A DNA stretch of 64,000 nt from Mycobacteriaceae bacterium (GCA_019245755.1 JAFARC010000052.1:1-64000), one strand, 5' to 3'. Counted from the stretch's first letter, positions 19,211 through 28,712 are shown. Notes: generated from the sequence alone by a model not told the origin. A program made the numbers and translations.

Positions 19211-19663
19211 CTAGCCGTACTTGAAGCCGGGTTTGCTTTGGCCGACTTCGATGATGTAGCCGTCTGGATCGCGGATGTAGCATCGCGTCTCGCCGTACTT
19301 GTCTAGGGGCTCCGAGAGAAACGTTGCGCCTCGACTCTTCCACAACTTGTAGCACGCCTGAATGTCCGCAACGCGGATATTCATGAAGCTACTGAGATGA
19401 TCGGGATCGGGAGGCGGGCTAAGCGTCACCGTCGGTTTATCCGGTGTGGGACCGCCGCCAACGTTGAGAATGAGCCATGTGTTGGCGATTTTGACGTACG
19501 GAGGTGCGTTTCCGTCGCCCATGCTCACAATTTCTCCATCGAAGACCGTTTTGTAGAATTCGGCGGATCGCTTGAGGTCGGCCACGGTGAGAAAGACGGC
19601 GACCGTAAACCCCTCCACCGGTGGCATCTGGTAGTTCTGCTGCTCGACTTGTACTTCGTCCAT
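19211..19663 (-). CDS. VOC-superfamily (glyoxalase/bleomycin-resistance fold) protein
   Basis: A 150-residue protein with two beta-alpha-beta-beta-beta modules of the vicinal-oxygen-chelate fold: FTVAVFLTVADLKRSAEFYK at residues ~19-38, and the second module ending TRCYIRDPDGYIIEVGQ, which carries the typical terminal metal-ligand Glu in IEVG. The enzymatic role (glyoxalase, dioxygenase, epimerase or antibiotic binding) cannot be decided. A clear AGGAGAG site precedes the ATG. GC content is visibly lower than in flanking genes, and the gene lies between mutM and rnc, which are adjacent in M. tuberculosis. It is probably acquired DNA. Confidence 0.85.
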   Translation of the reverse strand: MDEVQVEQQNYQMPPVEGFTVAVFLTVADLKRSAEFYKTVFDGEIVSMGDGNAPPYVKIANTWLILNVGGGPTPDKPTVTLSPPPDPDHLSSFMNIRVADIQACYKLWKSRGATFLSEPLDKYGETRCYIRDPDGYIIEVGQSKPGFKYG

Positions 19664-19806
19664 CGATCTCTCCTATTGCAGTGAGGCCCTCTGCAGGTGT
19701 TGTGGTACAGCATCATCCATTGTCCTGCCTCGCCGATACGTGGATGGTCCAGGGGTCAATCCGTCTCGGCGTGAAGCCCCATGAGCTAAGGACTGCTTAG
19801 CCCGAA

Positions 19807-19831
19807 GGGGGCCATCGGTTTGATGACCCCC
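19807..19831. terminator. hairpin between rnc and the VOC gene
   Basis: GGGGGCCATC and GATGACCCCC form a ten-base stem with one mismatch around a five-base loop. No T-run follows on either strand. It may be a mycobacterial-type terminator without a U tract, or debris of the insertion boundary. Confidence 0.35.
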
Positions 19832-19857
19832 TGACCTGGGCGTTGCGGATAGCAGCC

Positions 19858-19888
19858 GCAGGGGTACTCGCTTAGTGCGTGCCCCTGC
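19858..19888 (-). terminator. hairpin just downstream of rnc
   Basis: GCAGGGG (19858-19864) and CCCCTGC (19882-19888) form a perfect seven-base stem, 20 bp past the rnc stop. No U tract follows. It probably ends the DUF177-rnc transcript and so separates rnc from the inserted genes. Confidence 0.4.
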
Positions 19889-19896
19889 TGTGTGGG

Positions 19897-19912
19897 TGTA
19901 AACAGCTTTACA
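19897..19912. repeat. perfect inverted repeat across the rnc stop codon
   Basis: TGTAAA-CAGC-TTTACA is a perfect six-base inverted repeat whose right arm contains the rnc TAA stop. It could be an operator-like site or part of the 3' structure of the rnc mRNA. RNase III cleaves stem structures, so an RNA role is conceivable but unproven. Confidence 0.35.
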
Positions 19913-20603
19913 GTGAGCTGTCGAGGGCGTTCCAGGCGGCCGCAGCGGCCTTCTGCTCGGCCTCCTTCTTCGACCGCCCGACCCCTGCGCCGTACTCGGT
20001 GGCCATCACGATCACCGTCGCGGTGAACTCCTTGTCGTGGTCGGGACCGGTGGAGGTGACCACATAGGAGGGCACGCCGAGGCCGCGGGCCGCCGTCAGC
20101 TCCTGCAGGCTGGTCTTCCAGTCCAGCCCCGCGCCCAGCGTCGGCGCGGCGTCCAGCAGCGCGCCGAACAGCCGCAGGATCACCTCCCGGGCCTTGTCGA
20201 TGCCGTGACGCAGGTAGATCGCCCCGAGCAGCGACTCCATGCTGTCGGCGAGGATGCTCGATTTGCCCGCCCCACCGGTGTTCTCCTCGCCGCGGCCCAG
20301 CAGCAGGAATGCGCCCAGCCCGCCGTCGGTGAGGTTGCGGGCCACGTCGGCCAGCGCCTGGGTGTTGACGACGCTGGCCCGCAGCTTGGCCAGGTCGCCC
20401 TCGGAGCGCTCGGGATGGCGGTGAAACAGCTCGTCGGTGATCGTGAGCCCGAGCACCGCGTCGCCGAGGAACTCGAGCCGCTCGTTGGTCGGCAGGCCGC
20501 CGTGCTCGTAGGCGTAGCTGCGGTGGGTCAGCGCCAGGGTCAACAGCTCGGCGGGCAACTCGACCCCGAGCGCGGCGGTCAGCGCTTCCCGTGCGGACGT
20601 CAC
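19908..20603 (-). CDS. rnc: ribonuclease III
   Basis: Endonuclease for double-stranded RNA that processes the rRNA precursor. From the GTG at 20603 the product is 231 residues with the RNase III signature ERLEFLGDAVLGL (residues 41-53), the second metal-binding block SMESLLGAIYL (121-131), and a C-terminal dsRNA-binding domain (DWKTSLQELTAARGLG to SKKEAEQKAAAAAW). It overlaps the DUF177 gene by 4 bp (GTGA). The longer frame upstream is antisense-like shadow. In M. tuberculosis mutM follows directly; here two hairpins and the VOC/SDR insertion intervene. Confidence 0.95.
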   Translation of the reverse strand: MTSAREALTAALGVELPAELLTLALTHRSYAYEHGGLPTNERLEFLGDAVLGLTITDELFHRHPERSEGDLAKLRASVVNTQALADVARNLTDGGLGAFLLLGRGEENTGGAGKSSILADSMESLLGAIYLRHGIDKAREVILRLFGALLDAAPTLGAGLDWKTSLQELTAARGLGVPSYVVTSTGPDHDKEFTATVIVMATEYGAGVGRSKKEAEQKAAAAAWNALDSSL

Positions 20604-21181
20604 CGTCGGTCCTCGCCGTTGTCGGCAAACAAGCCGGCCAGTTTGGCCCATCGGGGATCGATCTGGTCGTGACGGTGGCCCGGCGCCGCCTCGGCCAGCG
20701 CCACGCCGCACACCGAGCACAAACCCGGGCAGTCCTGCCGGCACAGCGGCGACAGCGGCAGCTCGAGGCCGACCGCGTCGATGATCGCCTGCTCGAGGTC
20801 GATGGTGCCCCCGACGACATGGCCGACCTCGTCTTGTTCGGTGGTGGCCTCGGTGGTGCTGTCGGGATAGGCGAACAGCTCCGTCAGCGCGATGTCGACG
20901 CGTCCGGAGGTGGCGGTCAGGCACCGCGCGCACTCCCCCGTCGTCGGCGCCGAGACCGTGCCGGTGACCAGCACGCCCTCCGACACCGACTGAAACCGCA
21001 GATCCAGGTCCAGCGGGGCGCCGCGGTCGATAGCGATCAGGTCCAGGCCGATGCGCGACGGGCTCGCCACCGTTTCGTGCACCGGCAGCATCGCGCCGGG
21101 GCGGCGCGGAAGCCGCGAGACGTCGTACGTGAGCGCCGACCGGGGGCTGCGGTGGACCGCCGCGCTCGCCTGCCTGGCCAT
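20600..21181 (-). CDS. DUF177/YceD-family protein (Rv2926c-type)
   Basis: From the ATG at 21181 the protein has 193 residues. The family (YceD, Pfam DUF177) is linked to 23S rRNA accumulation in plants and E. coli and usually precedes rpmF. Visible are the GECARCL motif in the middle and a C-terminal Cys cluster (LCRQDCPGLCSVCG) that could bind a metal. rpmF is not nearby; the gene instead overlaps rnc by 4 bp, tying it to rRNA processing. The frame is open to 21349, but that part overlaps sepIVA and is low complexity. Confidence 0.85.
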   Translation of the reverse strand: MARQASAAVHRSPRSALTYDVSRLPRRPGAMLPVHETVASPSRIGLDLIAIDRGAPLDLDLRFQSVSEGVLVTGTVSAPTTGECARCLTATSGRVDIALTELFAYPDSTTEATTEQDEVGHVVGGTIDLEQAIIDAVGLELPLSPLCRQDCPGLCSVCGVALAEAAPGHRHDQIDPRWAKLAGLFADNGEDRR

Positions 21182-21219
21182 AGCGGCCAGTTTAGTGACC
21201 GCGACGACGGGTCCCGGCG

Positions 21220-21957
21220 CTACCGCTGCGCGTAGTCGTGCGTGCCCGCCGCGGTACGCAGCTGATGGCGCCCGCGGCCCACCGACCGCAGGGTGCCGTT
21301 GAGGTAGTCCTCGAACTCGGCGAGCTTGCTGTCGACGTAAACGTCGCACTCGCCGCGCAACCGGTCGGCCTCGGCGTGGGCCGCATCGATCATCCGGGTG
21401 GCCTCGGCGGTTGCGGTCTGCACGATCTCGGTCTGCGACACCAGCCGCTGCTGCTCCTTGATCCCTTCCTGCACGGCCTTTTCATAGGACAGGTTGCCAT
21501 TCTCCACCAGCCGATCCGCCTCGGCCTTGGCCCGCCCGGTCATCGCCTCGTATTCACGCTTGGCCGTCGCGCTGATGCGGGCAGCCTCGTCGCGGGCTTC
21601 ACGGACCATGTGCTCGCAATGCGCCCGCGCCTCGGCGACCATGCGGTCGGCCTGCGACTTGGCGTCGGCCAGCAGCCGGTCGGCTTCGGCGCGGGCGTGC
21701 GAGATCATCGACCCCGACTCGGCGGTGGCGGTGGCCACCATCGACTCGGAATGCTCCTTGGCCTCGCGCAGCAACACATCACGCGCGTCGAGGACGTCCT
21801 GGGCGTCGTCGAGCTCGCCGGGGATCGCATCCTTGATGTCGTCGACCAGCTCCAGGACGTCGCCGCGGGGCACCACGCAGCCGGAGGTCATCGGCACGCC
21901 GCGCGCTTCCTCGACGATCGCGCCCAACTCGTCAAGAGCTTCAAAGACTCGGTACAC
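21220..21957 (-). CDS. sepIVA: DivIVA-domain septation protein SepIVA
   Basis: A 245-residue coiled-coil protein that in mycobacteria is essential for division and for the intracellular membrane domain (Rv2927c). It starts at a GTG with a GGAGGG site (VYRVFEALDELGAIVEEARGV). After an N-terminal DivIVA-like segment come long heptad-rich repeats of the A-E-A-D-R-L type (residues ~70-215) and the conserved end GTLRSVGRGRHQLRTAAGTHDYA. The 44 codons upstream of the GTG are shadow. In M. tuberculosis the PDIM locus begins just upstream; here a hemerythrin gene comes next instead. Confidence 0.93.
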   Translation of the reverse strand: MYRVFEALDELGAIVEEARGVPMTSGCVVPRGDVLELVDDIKDAIPGELDDAQDVLDARDVLLREAKEHSESMVATATAESGSMISHARAEADRLLADAKSQADRMVAEARAHCEHMVREARDEAARISATAKREYEAMTGRAKAEADRLVENGNLSYEKAVQEGIKEQQRLVSQTEIVQTATAEATRMIDAAHAEADRLRGECDVYVDSKLAEFEDYLNGTLRSVGRGRHQLRTAAGTHDYAQR

Positions 21958-22158
21958 GGCGATCCCTCCGGCGTAGTCGGTTGTTACTAGTGTGCCTGGT
22001 GTTACGCCTGTGACACCGCAGCGTGACCGGTGTGTCGGCCGACCCGGGCAACCCCTTCGACAGCATGAAACCAGGTACCTGCCGAGCATGGGTGAACCAA
22101 CCGGGGAAATCGCCTACCGGTGGGCGGTGGCGTCCTTTCGGCGAGCCGTTGCGCGGCC

Positions 22159-22725
22159 TTACTGCGTGGCCGCCTGGATCGCGTCGCGGGCGCGGTCCAG
22201 CAGCGCCGCGAACGGGCCCACCGCGAGGTTTTGCATCGGGGACTCGACGCCGGGATGCGGGCGGGTGGGAGCGATGGCCTCTGCGGCCCGAACCGCGCCG
22301 GTCATCTTCTTGAGGTCGTCCTCGCTGAGGACGCCGGCCAGCTTGTCGAACTCCTCGCTCTCCTCGTGTGCGGCATGATCGACCACCTCACGCTGAAACG
22401 CGATCAGCGCGTTGGTGAACTCGTTGGACCCGGTGTCGAGCTTCTCGATCTCCTGCAGCTGCTGTTTGGCCTGGTTTTCCTCCTTCAGCCGCGCGTCGAC
22501 GATGGCCTCCCCGCCGTCGATCTCGCGCCGCGCCTTGGGATGCACGACCATCTCCTCGGCGGTTTCGTGCACCGCCAGCAGCGAGCGCAGTTCGAAGAAC
22601 GCCCGCGCCCGCTTGTCGTTGTCGGGTGCGTTGATGGTTTCGGAAAACAGTTCCTTGATCCGGTTGTGCTGCTCCTTGAGGAACGAGACGACATCCTGGG
22701 CTGATTTCACCGATGTCTCGGCCAC
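22159..22725 (-). CDS. hemerythrin HHE-domain protein
   Basis: A 188-residue protein with the di-iron-binding hemerythrin pattern: a His in EQHNRIKELF, the HETAEEMVVHP pair, and DHAAHEESEEFDKL, giving the H...HxxxE...HxxxE arrangement of a four-helix bundle. Such proteins bind oxygen, NO or peroxide; mycobacterial members have been linked to oxidative and nitrosative responses. The C-terminal extension (~150-188) is not conserved in the fold. The GTG start has a good GGAGG site. It occupies the position where M. tuberculosis has the PDIM/PGL locus. Confidence 0.88.
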   Translation of the reverse strand: MAETSVKSAQDVVSFLKEQHNRIKELFSETINAPDNDKRARAFFELRSLLAVHETAEEMVVHPKARREIDGGEAIVDARLKEENQAKQQLQEIEKLDTGSNEFTNALIAFQREVVDHAAHEESEEFDKLAGVLSEDDLKKMTGAVRAAEAIAPTRPHPGVESPMQNLAVGPFAALLDRARDAIQAATQ

Positions 22726-22824
22726 GGCGATCTACCTCCAGTTGATTTGGGGATTACGACTTCGGGGCGGCGGGCGGTGCGCGCCAGTAGTCGCATACCC
22801 GTGCCGGGGCGGCCCAAACGCGCA

Positions 22825-23304
22825 TCAACGACCTTGCAGCTTGTCGCGCAGCCGCCGGTTGACCGGCTCCGGCAGTAGATCGGAGACGTCGCCGCCCAGG
22901 GTGGCGACCTCCTTGGCCAGCGACGACGACACGAACGAATAGCGCGGTGTGGTCGCGACGAAGAACGTGTCGACGCCGGCGATGTGCTTGTTCATCTGGG
23001 CCATCTGCAGCTCGTATTCGAAGTCGGTGCCGGCGCGCAGGCCCTTGATGATCGCGGTGAGGCCGCGCGCCTTGACGAAGTCGACGACCAGTCCCGCACC
23101 ATGCTCCACTCGCAGGTTGGGCAGGTGTTCGGTCGACTCGTTGATCATCGCGATCCGTTCGGAGACCGTGAACATGCCCTGCTTGCTGGGGTTGACCAGG
23201 ATCGCGACGACAACCTCGTCGAACTGCGCGGACGCGCGCTCGAAGATGTCGATGTGGCCCAGCGTCACCGGGTCGAAGGACCCCGGGCACACGGCGCCAC
23301 TCAT
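22825..23304 (-). CDS. coaD: phosphopantetheine adenylyltransferase
   Basis: Transfers AMP from ATP to 4'-phosphopantetheine, the penultimate step of coenzyme A synthesis. The 159-residue protein has the nucleotidyltransferase TLGH motif (residues 14-17 of [17 protein letters not shown]), the conserved Lys and Arg in [18 protein letters not shown], and the C-terminal [12 protein letters not shown] block corresponding to the ISSTxVR motif. Eleven bases separate it from rsmD upstream, forming an rsmD-coaD pair found in most bacteria. Confidence 0.97.
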   Translation of the reverse strand: MSGAVCPGSFDPVTLGHIDIFERASAQFDEVVVAILVNPSKQGMFTVSERIAMINESTEHLPNLRVEHGAGLVVDFVKARGLTAIIKGLRAGTDFEYELQMAQMNKHIAGVDTFFVATTPRYSFVSSSLAKEVATLGGDVSDLLPEPVNRRLRDKLQGR

Positions 23305-23315
23305 GGATCAGCACG

Positions 23316-23867
23316 CTAGCATTCGGCCAGCTCCAGCCGGGTGTCGCCGTAGCGCCGGGTCGGCCAACCGGTCCAGCCCTCGGGCCAGGACAGCGGCGGC
23401 GCGGAGGACCTGCGTTCGACCACGACGACGCTGCCCGCGGTCGTCCATCCGCGGCCGGCCAGCGCCGCCAGCATCTGCTCGAGCTCGGCGGCGTCGATGC
23501 CGTACGGCGGATCGGCGAGCACCAGGTCCGCGGGCCGCTCGGAGCCCTCGTCGAGCACGGTGCCGACCCGGCGGGTCAGCACCGTGGCGCCGGCCATGGC
23601 GAGAGTGGCGATGTTGCGCCGGATCACCGCGGCGGCGCGTCGATCGGCTTCGACGAACGTCGCGGTGGCCGCTCCGCGGGAAAGCGCTTCCAGCCCAAGG
23701 GCTCCCGATCCGGCGTACAGGTCGAGCACGGCGCGCCCCCGAAGGTCCAGCCGCGCCGCCAGGATGTTGAACAGCGCCTCGCGGACGCGCTCGGACGTCG
23801 GCCGGGTCACGCGCGGCGGCACGGCGATCCGGCGACCGCCCGCGCTGCCGCCGACGATCCGGGTCAG
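23316..23867 (-). CDS. rsmD: 16S rRNA (guanine966-N2)-methyltransferase RsmD, probable CTG start
   Basis: SAM-dependent methylation of G966 in 16S rRNA. The family begins T-R-I-I/V-G-G-x-A-G-G-R. Here that N-terminus ([16 protein letters not shown]) is present only if translation starts at a CTG at 23867 that overlaps the pca stop (CTGA); no ATG, GTG or TTG lies in frame before the motif. The first standard start, GTG at 23822, would delete 15 conserved residues. From CTG the protein is 183 residues, with SAM motif [20 protein letters not shown] and catalytic LADPPYG. Translational coupling to pca may permit the weak start. Confidence 0.85.
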   Translation of the reverse strand: MTRIVGGSAGGRRIAVPPRVTRPTSERVREALFNILAARLDLRGRAVLDLYAGSGALGLEALSRGAATATFVEADRRAAAVIRRNIATLAMAGATVLTRRVGTVLDEGSERPADLVLADPPYGIDAAELEQMLAALAGRGWTTAGSVVVVERRSSAPPLSWPEGWTGWPTRRYGDTRLELAEC

Positions 23868-26800
23868 CTGACCACCATCAGCAGGTCGCCACCTTCAACC
23901 TGGGCGGTCTTAGACACCGTGACCCGCTGGACGGTGCCCGCCTTCGGGGCGGTGATCGCGGCCTCCATCTTCATCGCCTCGATGGTGGCCACCGTCTGGC
24001 CGGCGGTGAGCTTGTCACCCTCGGTGACGGTGATCGTGACGACGCCCGCGAACGGCGCGGCGATGTGGTCTGGGTTGCTGCGGTCGGCCAGCTCGGCGGC
24101 GGGCACGCTGCCGGCGACGTTGCGGTCACGCACCAGCACCGGCCGCAGCTGCCCGTTGAGGATGCACATCACGGTGCGCATACCGCGCTCGTCGGGCTCA
24201 GAGATCGCCTCCAGACCGATCAACAGCTCGACGCCACGCTCAAGTTTGACGCGGTGCTCCTCGCCGTGGCGCAGCCCGTAGAAGAACTGATTCGCCGAGA
24301 GCCGAGACGTATCGCCGTACTGCTCGCGGTGCTCCTGGAACTCCCGTGTCGGGCCAGGGAACAGCAGCCGGTTCAGGGTGGCCCGCCGCTGGCCGCCGGG
24401 CCGGGTCAGCGCCACCTCCTGCGCGGCGGTCAGCTCCGGCTGCTGCCTGGCCGGGGCCCTGCCGTCAAGCGCCTTGGTGCGCAACGGCTCGGGCCAGCCA
24501 CCGGGCGGGCCACCGAGCTCGCCGCGCAGAAACCCCAGCACCGAGTCGGGGATGTCGAACCGTTTCGGGTCGGCGGCGAATTCGTCGGCGGTGATGCCCG
24601 CGCCCACCAGCGCAAGCGCCAGGTCGCCGACCACCTTCGACGACGGCGTTACCTTGACCAGCCGGCCCAGGATCCGGTCGGCGGCGGCGTAGTTCGTCTC
24701 GATTTCCTCGAACCGGTCGCCGAGGCCCAGGGCGATGGCCTGCTGGCGCAGATTCGACAGTTGGCCGCCCGGGATCTCGTGACTGTACACCCGGCCGGTG
24801 GGCGCGGGCAGCCCGGACTCGAAGGGCGCGTACACCTTTCGCAATGCTTCCCAGTACGGCTCAAGGTCGCAGACCGCGGTGAGCGAGAGCGCGGTGTCGT
24901 ACTCGGTGTGCGCGGCCGCCGCCACGATCGACGACAATGCGGGCTGGCTGGTGGTTCCGGCCAGCGGGGCGGCCGCGCCGTCGACCGCGTCGGCGCCGGC
25001 ATGCCAGGCCGCAACATAGGTGGCCAGTTGGCCGCCGGGGGTGTCGTGGGTGTGCACGTGCACCGGCAGGTCGAACCGGCTGCGCAGCGCGCCGACAAGG
25101 GTGCCGGCCGCCGGCGCCCGCAGCAGCCCGGCCATGTCCTTGATCGCCAGCACGTGCGCGCCGGCGTCGACGATCTGCTCGGCGAGCTTGAGGTAATAGT
25201 CCAGGGTGTAGAGCTTTTCCCCGGGATCGGAAAGATCGCCGGTGTAGCTCATCGCGACTTCGGCGATCGCGGTGCCGGTTTCGCGCACCGCGTCGATCGC
25301 GGGCCGCATCGATTCGACGTTGTTCAGCGCGTCGAAGATCCGGTAGATGTCGATGCCGGTGGCGGTGGCCTCCTCGATGAAGGCGGTCGTGACCAGCTCC
25401 GGGTACGGGGTGTAGCCGACGGTGTTGCGGCCGCGCAGTAGCATCTGCAGGCAGATGTTGGGCACGGCTTCCCGGATCGCCGCCAGCCGCTCCCACGGGT
25501 CTTCCTTCAAAAAGCGCAGCGCCACATCGTAAGTCGCGCCGCCCCAGCACTCGATCGACAGCAACTGCGGGGTTAGCCGGGCGATGTAGGGCGCCACCGC
25601 CAGCAGGCCGGTGGAGCGCACGCGGGTAGCGAGCAGTGATTGATGGGCGTCGCGGAACGTGGTGTCGGTCACGCCGAGGGCCCCGGACTCCCGCAGCCAG
25701 CGCGCGAAGCCCTCGGGCCCCAGTTCCACGAGCCGCTGTTTGGAGCCCGGCGGCGGCGGTTCATCGAGGTCGACGGGCGGCAGCTTGTCGTGCGGGTACA
25801 CCGACGAGAGCCGGGGCCCGTGCGGCTGGTTGACGGTGACATCGGCCAGGTAGTTGAGGATCTTGGTGCCGCGGTCCGCCGAAGAGCGGGCGGTCAGCAG
25901 CTGCGGGCGGTCGTCGATGAACGACGTGGAGATCCGGCCCGCCCGGAAGTCGGGGTCATCGAGAACGGCTTGCAGAAACGGGATGTTCGTCGACACCCCG
26001 CGGATTCTGAACTCGGCGAGCCCGCGGCGCGCACGGCGCACGGCGGTGGGAAGGTCGCGGCCGCGGCAGGTCATCTTGACCAGCATCGAGTCGAAGTGCG
26101 CGCTGATCTCCGCGCCCAGGTTGGTGCCGCCGTCGAGACGGATGCCGGCCCCGCCGGGCGAGCGGTAGGCGGTGATGCGCCCGGTGTCGGGCCGGAAGCC
26201 GTTGGCCGGGTCCTCGGTGGTGATCCGGCACTGCAGCGCCGCACCGCGCGGGCGCAGGCAATCCTGATTCAGGCCAAGGTCTTCGAGTGATTCGCCGGCG
26301 GCAATGCGCATCTGGGCGGCGACCAGGTCGACGTCGGTGATCTCTTCGGTGACCGTGTGTTCGACCTGGATCCGCGGGTTCATCTCGATGAACATGTGGT
26401 TCCCGAGGCCGTCGAGGAGGAATTCGACCGTGCCGGCGCAGGTGTAGCCGATGTGGCGAGCGAAGGCGACCGCGTCGGAACAGATGCGGTCGCGCAGCTC
26501 GCCGGGAAGGTCGGGCGCCGGCGCGAGTTCGATGATCTTCTGGTGGCGGCGCTGCACGCTGCAGTCGCGCTCGAACAGGTGCATCACGTTGCCGTGGCTG
26601 TCGGCCAGGATCTGCACCTCGATGTGGCGTGGGCCAAGCACCGCCTGCTCGAGGAAGACCGCGGGGTCGCCGAACGCCGACTCGGCCTCCCGGCTGGCGG
26701 CCTCGATCGCCTCGGGCAGCGCGGCAGGGTCGGTGACGCGGCGCATGCCGCGGCCGCCGCCGCCGGCCACCGCCTTGACGAACAGCGGGAACTGGATCGT

Positions 26801-27247
26801 CGCCGAGGCGGCCACCAGCTCGTCGGTCGCCGAGGACGGCGCCGACGAGGCGAGCACCGGCAGCCCCGCCGCCCGGGCGGCGGCGATCGCGCGGGCCTTG
26901 TTGCCGGTCAGCTCCAGGGTCTGGGCGCTGGGCCCGATGAACATGATGCCCGCCGCCGCGCAGGCCGCGGCCAGGTCCGGGTTCTCCGACAAGAAGCCGT
27001 AGCCCGGATAGATCGCGTCGGCGCCGCAGCGCCGCGCCGTGGTGACGATCTCGTCGATCGAGAGATAGGCCCGCACCGGGTGGCCCTGGTCGCCGATCTG
27101 GTAGGACTCGTCGGCCTTGAGGCGGTGCACCGAGTTGCGGTCTTCATAGGCGTAGACCGCGACCGTGGCGATGCCCATCTCATAGGCGGCCCGGAAGGCA
27201 CGGATCGCGATCTCACCGCGGTTGGCGACCAGGACTTTGCAGATCAC
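23864..27247 (-). CDS. pca: pyruvate carboxylase
   Basis: Anaplerotic biotin enzyme converting pyruvate and bicarbonate to oxaloacetate with ATP. The 1127-residue single chain (identical to the length I recall for M. tuberculosis Pca) has a biotin carboxylase domain (1-450; [29 protein letters not shown]), a carboxyltransferase TIM barrel (~530-800; [24 protein letters not shown]), an allosteric tetramerisation region, and a C-terminal biotinyl domain with EAMKMEA and the biotin Lys near 1092. GTG at 27247 overlaps the VKOR stop by 4 bp; the open frame beyond is shadow of the VKOR gene. Confidence 0.97.
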   Translation of the reverse strand: MICKVLVANRGEIAIRAFRAAYEMGIATVAVYAYEDRNSVHRLKADESYQIGDQGHPVRAYLSIDEIVTTARRCGADAIYPGYGFLSENPDLAAACAAAGIMFIGPSAQTLELTGNKARAIAAARAAGLPVLASSAPSSATDELVAASATIQFPLFVKAVAGGGGRGMRRVTDPAALPEAIEAASREAESAFGDPAVFLEQAVLGPRHIEVQILADSHGNVMHLFERDCSVQRRHQKIIELAPAPDLPGELRDRICSDAVAFARHIGYTCAGTVEFLLDGLGNHMFIEMNPRIQVEHTVTEEITDVDLVAAQMRIAAGESLEDLGLNQDCLRPRGAALQCRITTEDPANGFRPDTGRITAYRSPGGAGIRLDGGTNLGAEISAHFDSMLVKMTCRGRDLPTAVRRARRGLAEFRIRGVSTNIPFLQAVLDDPDFRAGRISTSFIDDRPQLLTARSSADRGTKILNYLADVTVNQPHGPRLSSVYPHDKLPPVDLDEPPPPGSKQRLVELGPEGFARWLRESGALGVTDTTFRDAHQSLLATRVRSTGLLAVAPYIARLTPQLLSIECWGGATYDVALRFLKEDPWERLAAIREAVPNICLQMLLRGRNTVGYTPYPELVTTAFIEEATATGIDIYRIFDALNNVESMRPAIDAVRETGTAIAEVAMSYTGDLSDPGEKLYTLDYYLKLAEQIVDAGAHVLAIKDMAGLLRAPAAGTLVGALRSRFDLPVHVHTHDTPGGQLATYVAAWHAGADAVDGAAAPLAGTTSQPALSSIVAAAAHTEYDTALSLTAVCDLEPYWEALRKVYAPFESGLPAPTGRVYSHEIPGGQLSNLRQQAIALGLGDRFEEIETNYAAADRILGRLVKVTPSSKVVGDLALALVGAGITADEFAADPKRFDIPDSVLGFLRGELGGPPGGWPEPLRTKALDGRAPARQQPELTAAQEVALTRPGGQRRATLNRLLFPGPTREFQEHREQYGDTSRLSANQFFYGLRHGEEHRVKLERGVELLIGLEAISEPDERGMRTVMCILNGQLRPVLVRDRNVAGSVPAAELADRSNPDHIAAPFAGVVTITVTEGDKLTAGQTVATIEAMKMEAAITAPKAGTVQRVTVSKTAQVEGGDLLMVVS

Positions 27248-27876
27248 TGGACAAGCGTCGACCAGTAGCCCCAGAACCGCACCAGGATCAGCAGAATCAC
27301 CACCGTGAACCACAGCGCCACCAGCGACCACCTGACGCGGTAGAGGTTGCGCGCGACGGCATTGCCGGCCAGCGGCTGCAGCGCGATCGAGGACACGACC
27401 ACCAGCAGGGGGATGCTGACCGCCCACACCACCATGCAGTACGGGCACAACGCGTCGATCCGGTAGAGGCTCTCGAAGATCAGCCAGTGGATGAACCCGA
27501 CGCCCAGCAGGGTGCCGGCGGCCAAGCCGGCCCAATACCAGCGCGGCAGCGGCACCCCGGCCACAGCCAGCACGCCGGTGACCACGACGACGGTGAACGC
27601 GACGATTCCGATCAGCGGGTTGGGGAAGCCGAACACCTGCGCCTGCCAATGCGACATCACCGATCCGCAGGACAACACCGGGTTGAGGCTGCACGACGGC
27701 ACATAGTGGGCGTCGGTCAGCAGCTTGACCTTCTCGATCGTGAGGGCCAACGAGGCGGCCAGGCCCACGCCGCCGGCGATCAGCACCCACCACCCAGCGG
27801 ACCGGCGGGACCGCCGCGCGGCCGCGCCGGCCGGCGGCTCGGCGGCCGGAACGGAGGCCGGCGCCGCGACGGTCAT
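27244..27876 (-). CDS. vitamin K epoxide reductase family protein (VKOR)
   Basis: A 210-residue integral membrane protein that reoxidises DsbA-like proteins using menaquinone, replacing DsbB in mycobacteria. It has about five membrane helices, the redox loop pair Cys...Cys (PSCSLNPVLSCGSVM) and the active-site CPYC in IDALCPYCMVVW. It overlaps the DsbA-like gene by 4 bp at its start and pca by 4 bp at its end. The adjacency with an exported thioredoxin-fold protein supports joint work in periplasmic disulfide formation. Confidence 0.93.
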   Translation of the reverse strand: MTVAAPASVPAAEPPAGAAARRSRRSAGWWVLIAGGVGLAASLALTIEKVKLLTDAHYVPSCSLNPVLSCGSVMSHWQAQVFGFPNPLIGIVAFTVVVVTGVLAVAGVPLPRWYWAGLAAGTLLGVGFIHWLIFESLYRIDALCPYCMVVWAVSIPLLVVVSSIALQPLAGNAVARNLYRVRWSLVALWFTVVILLILVRFWGYWSTLVQ

Positions 27877-28628
27877 GACGCCGCGTTGGCCGGGGCGCCC
27901 GCGGTCAGCCCGGGCACGGTCCCGACGATCGACTCGATCTTGTTGACCATGTCCTGCGGTGTGGTCGGGTCGTAGTCCTGCCCGTTGATGCGGATCGTCG
28001 GGGTGGCCTGGACTTTCGCGGCGGCCGCGATGCCCTTCACCAGGGAGGTGTACTTGCCGCCGTTGATGCAGTCGGCGACGTTGCCGCCCGCCCCGGCCTG
28101 GCGCGCCAGCTCGACGAGCTGCTTGTTGTCGGGAAAGGTGCTGGCGTCTTCCCGGGGCTGGATCTGGGGGCTGAAGAGCGCGGCGTGGAAGCGCCGGAAC
28201 GCATCGATCGACTGATCGGCCACGCAGTACGCCGCGGCGCCGGCCCGGGACGAATAGTTCTGGGTTTGCGGCCGGTCGAGGATGGCCACCATGTGGTAGT
28301 CGGCCGCGACGGCGCCGCTGTCGATCAGGTTATTGACCGTGGACCCGAAGTTTTTCTCGAAGTTCGCGCAGGCCGGGCACAGGAAGTCTTCGTAGAGCGA
28401 GAGCACCGCCTTGGGCTCGCTGGTGCCCGGCTTGGTGATCAGCTTGCTCGATGTCACCCGGATCGCCTTGTCCTGGCCCGGGCCGGCCTTCTTCTCGTGG
28501 GACACGACGATGTAGAGCACCAGCGCAACCGCGAAGATCACCACCACCGCGGCAAGCCCGCCCTGAACCAGCCAGTTGCGTTTGCGATCGGCTGCCGTCA
28601 GGTCGTAGCGCTTCGGTTTGGTGGCCAC
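27873..28628 (-). CDS. DsbA-like membrane-anchored thiol oxidoreductase (Rv2969c-type)
   Basis: A 251-residue protein with a cytoplasmic basic N-terminus, one membrane anchor (residues ~19-44, VQGGLAAVVVIFAVALVLYIV region) and an extracytoplasmic thioredoxin-fold domain with the active site CPAC (SLYEDFLCPACANFEKNF) and the cis-Pro loop QATPTIRING. Two further Cys (AYCVAD and VADCING) probably form the structural disulfide known in the M. tuberculosis homologue. It donates disulfides to exported proteins and is recharged by the VKOR protein encoded next. The GTG start is at 28628. Confidence 0.93.
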   Translation of the reverse strand: MATKPKRYDLTAADRKRNWLVQGGLAAVVVIFAVALVLYIVVSHEKKAGPGQDKAIRVTSSKLITKPGTSEPKAVLSLYEDFLCPACANFEKNFGSTVNNLIDSGAVAADYHMVAILDRPQTQNYSSRAGAAAYCVADQSIDAFRRFHAALFSPQIQPREDASTFPDNKQLVELARQAGAGGNVADCINGGKYTSLVKGIAAAAKVQATPTIRINGQDYDPTTPQDMVNKIESIVGTVPGLTAGAPANAAS

Positions 28629-28712
28629 AGCTGTGCTGATCCTCGTTCTCTCTGGTCGCCGGCAGGCCGCCGGATGTGCGTTACCAGACTACCGACGCCG
28701 GCCTGGGCCCCT

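Noticed and set aside
27248..27793. N-terminal extension of pyruvate carboxylase by 182 residues.
   Set aside because: The extension is an out-of-frame reading of the VKOR gene; the biotin carboxylase domain starts at the GTG at 27247.
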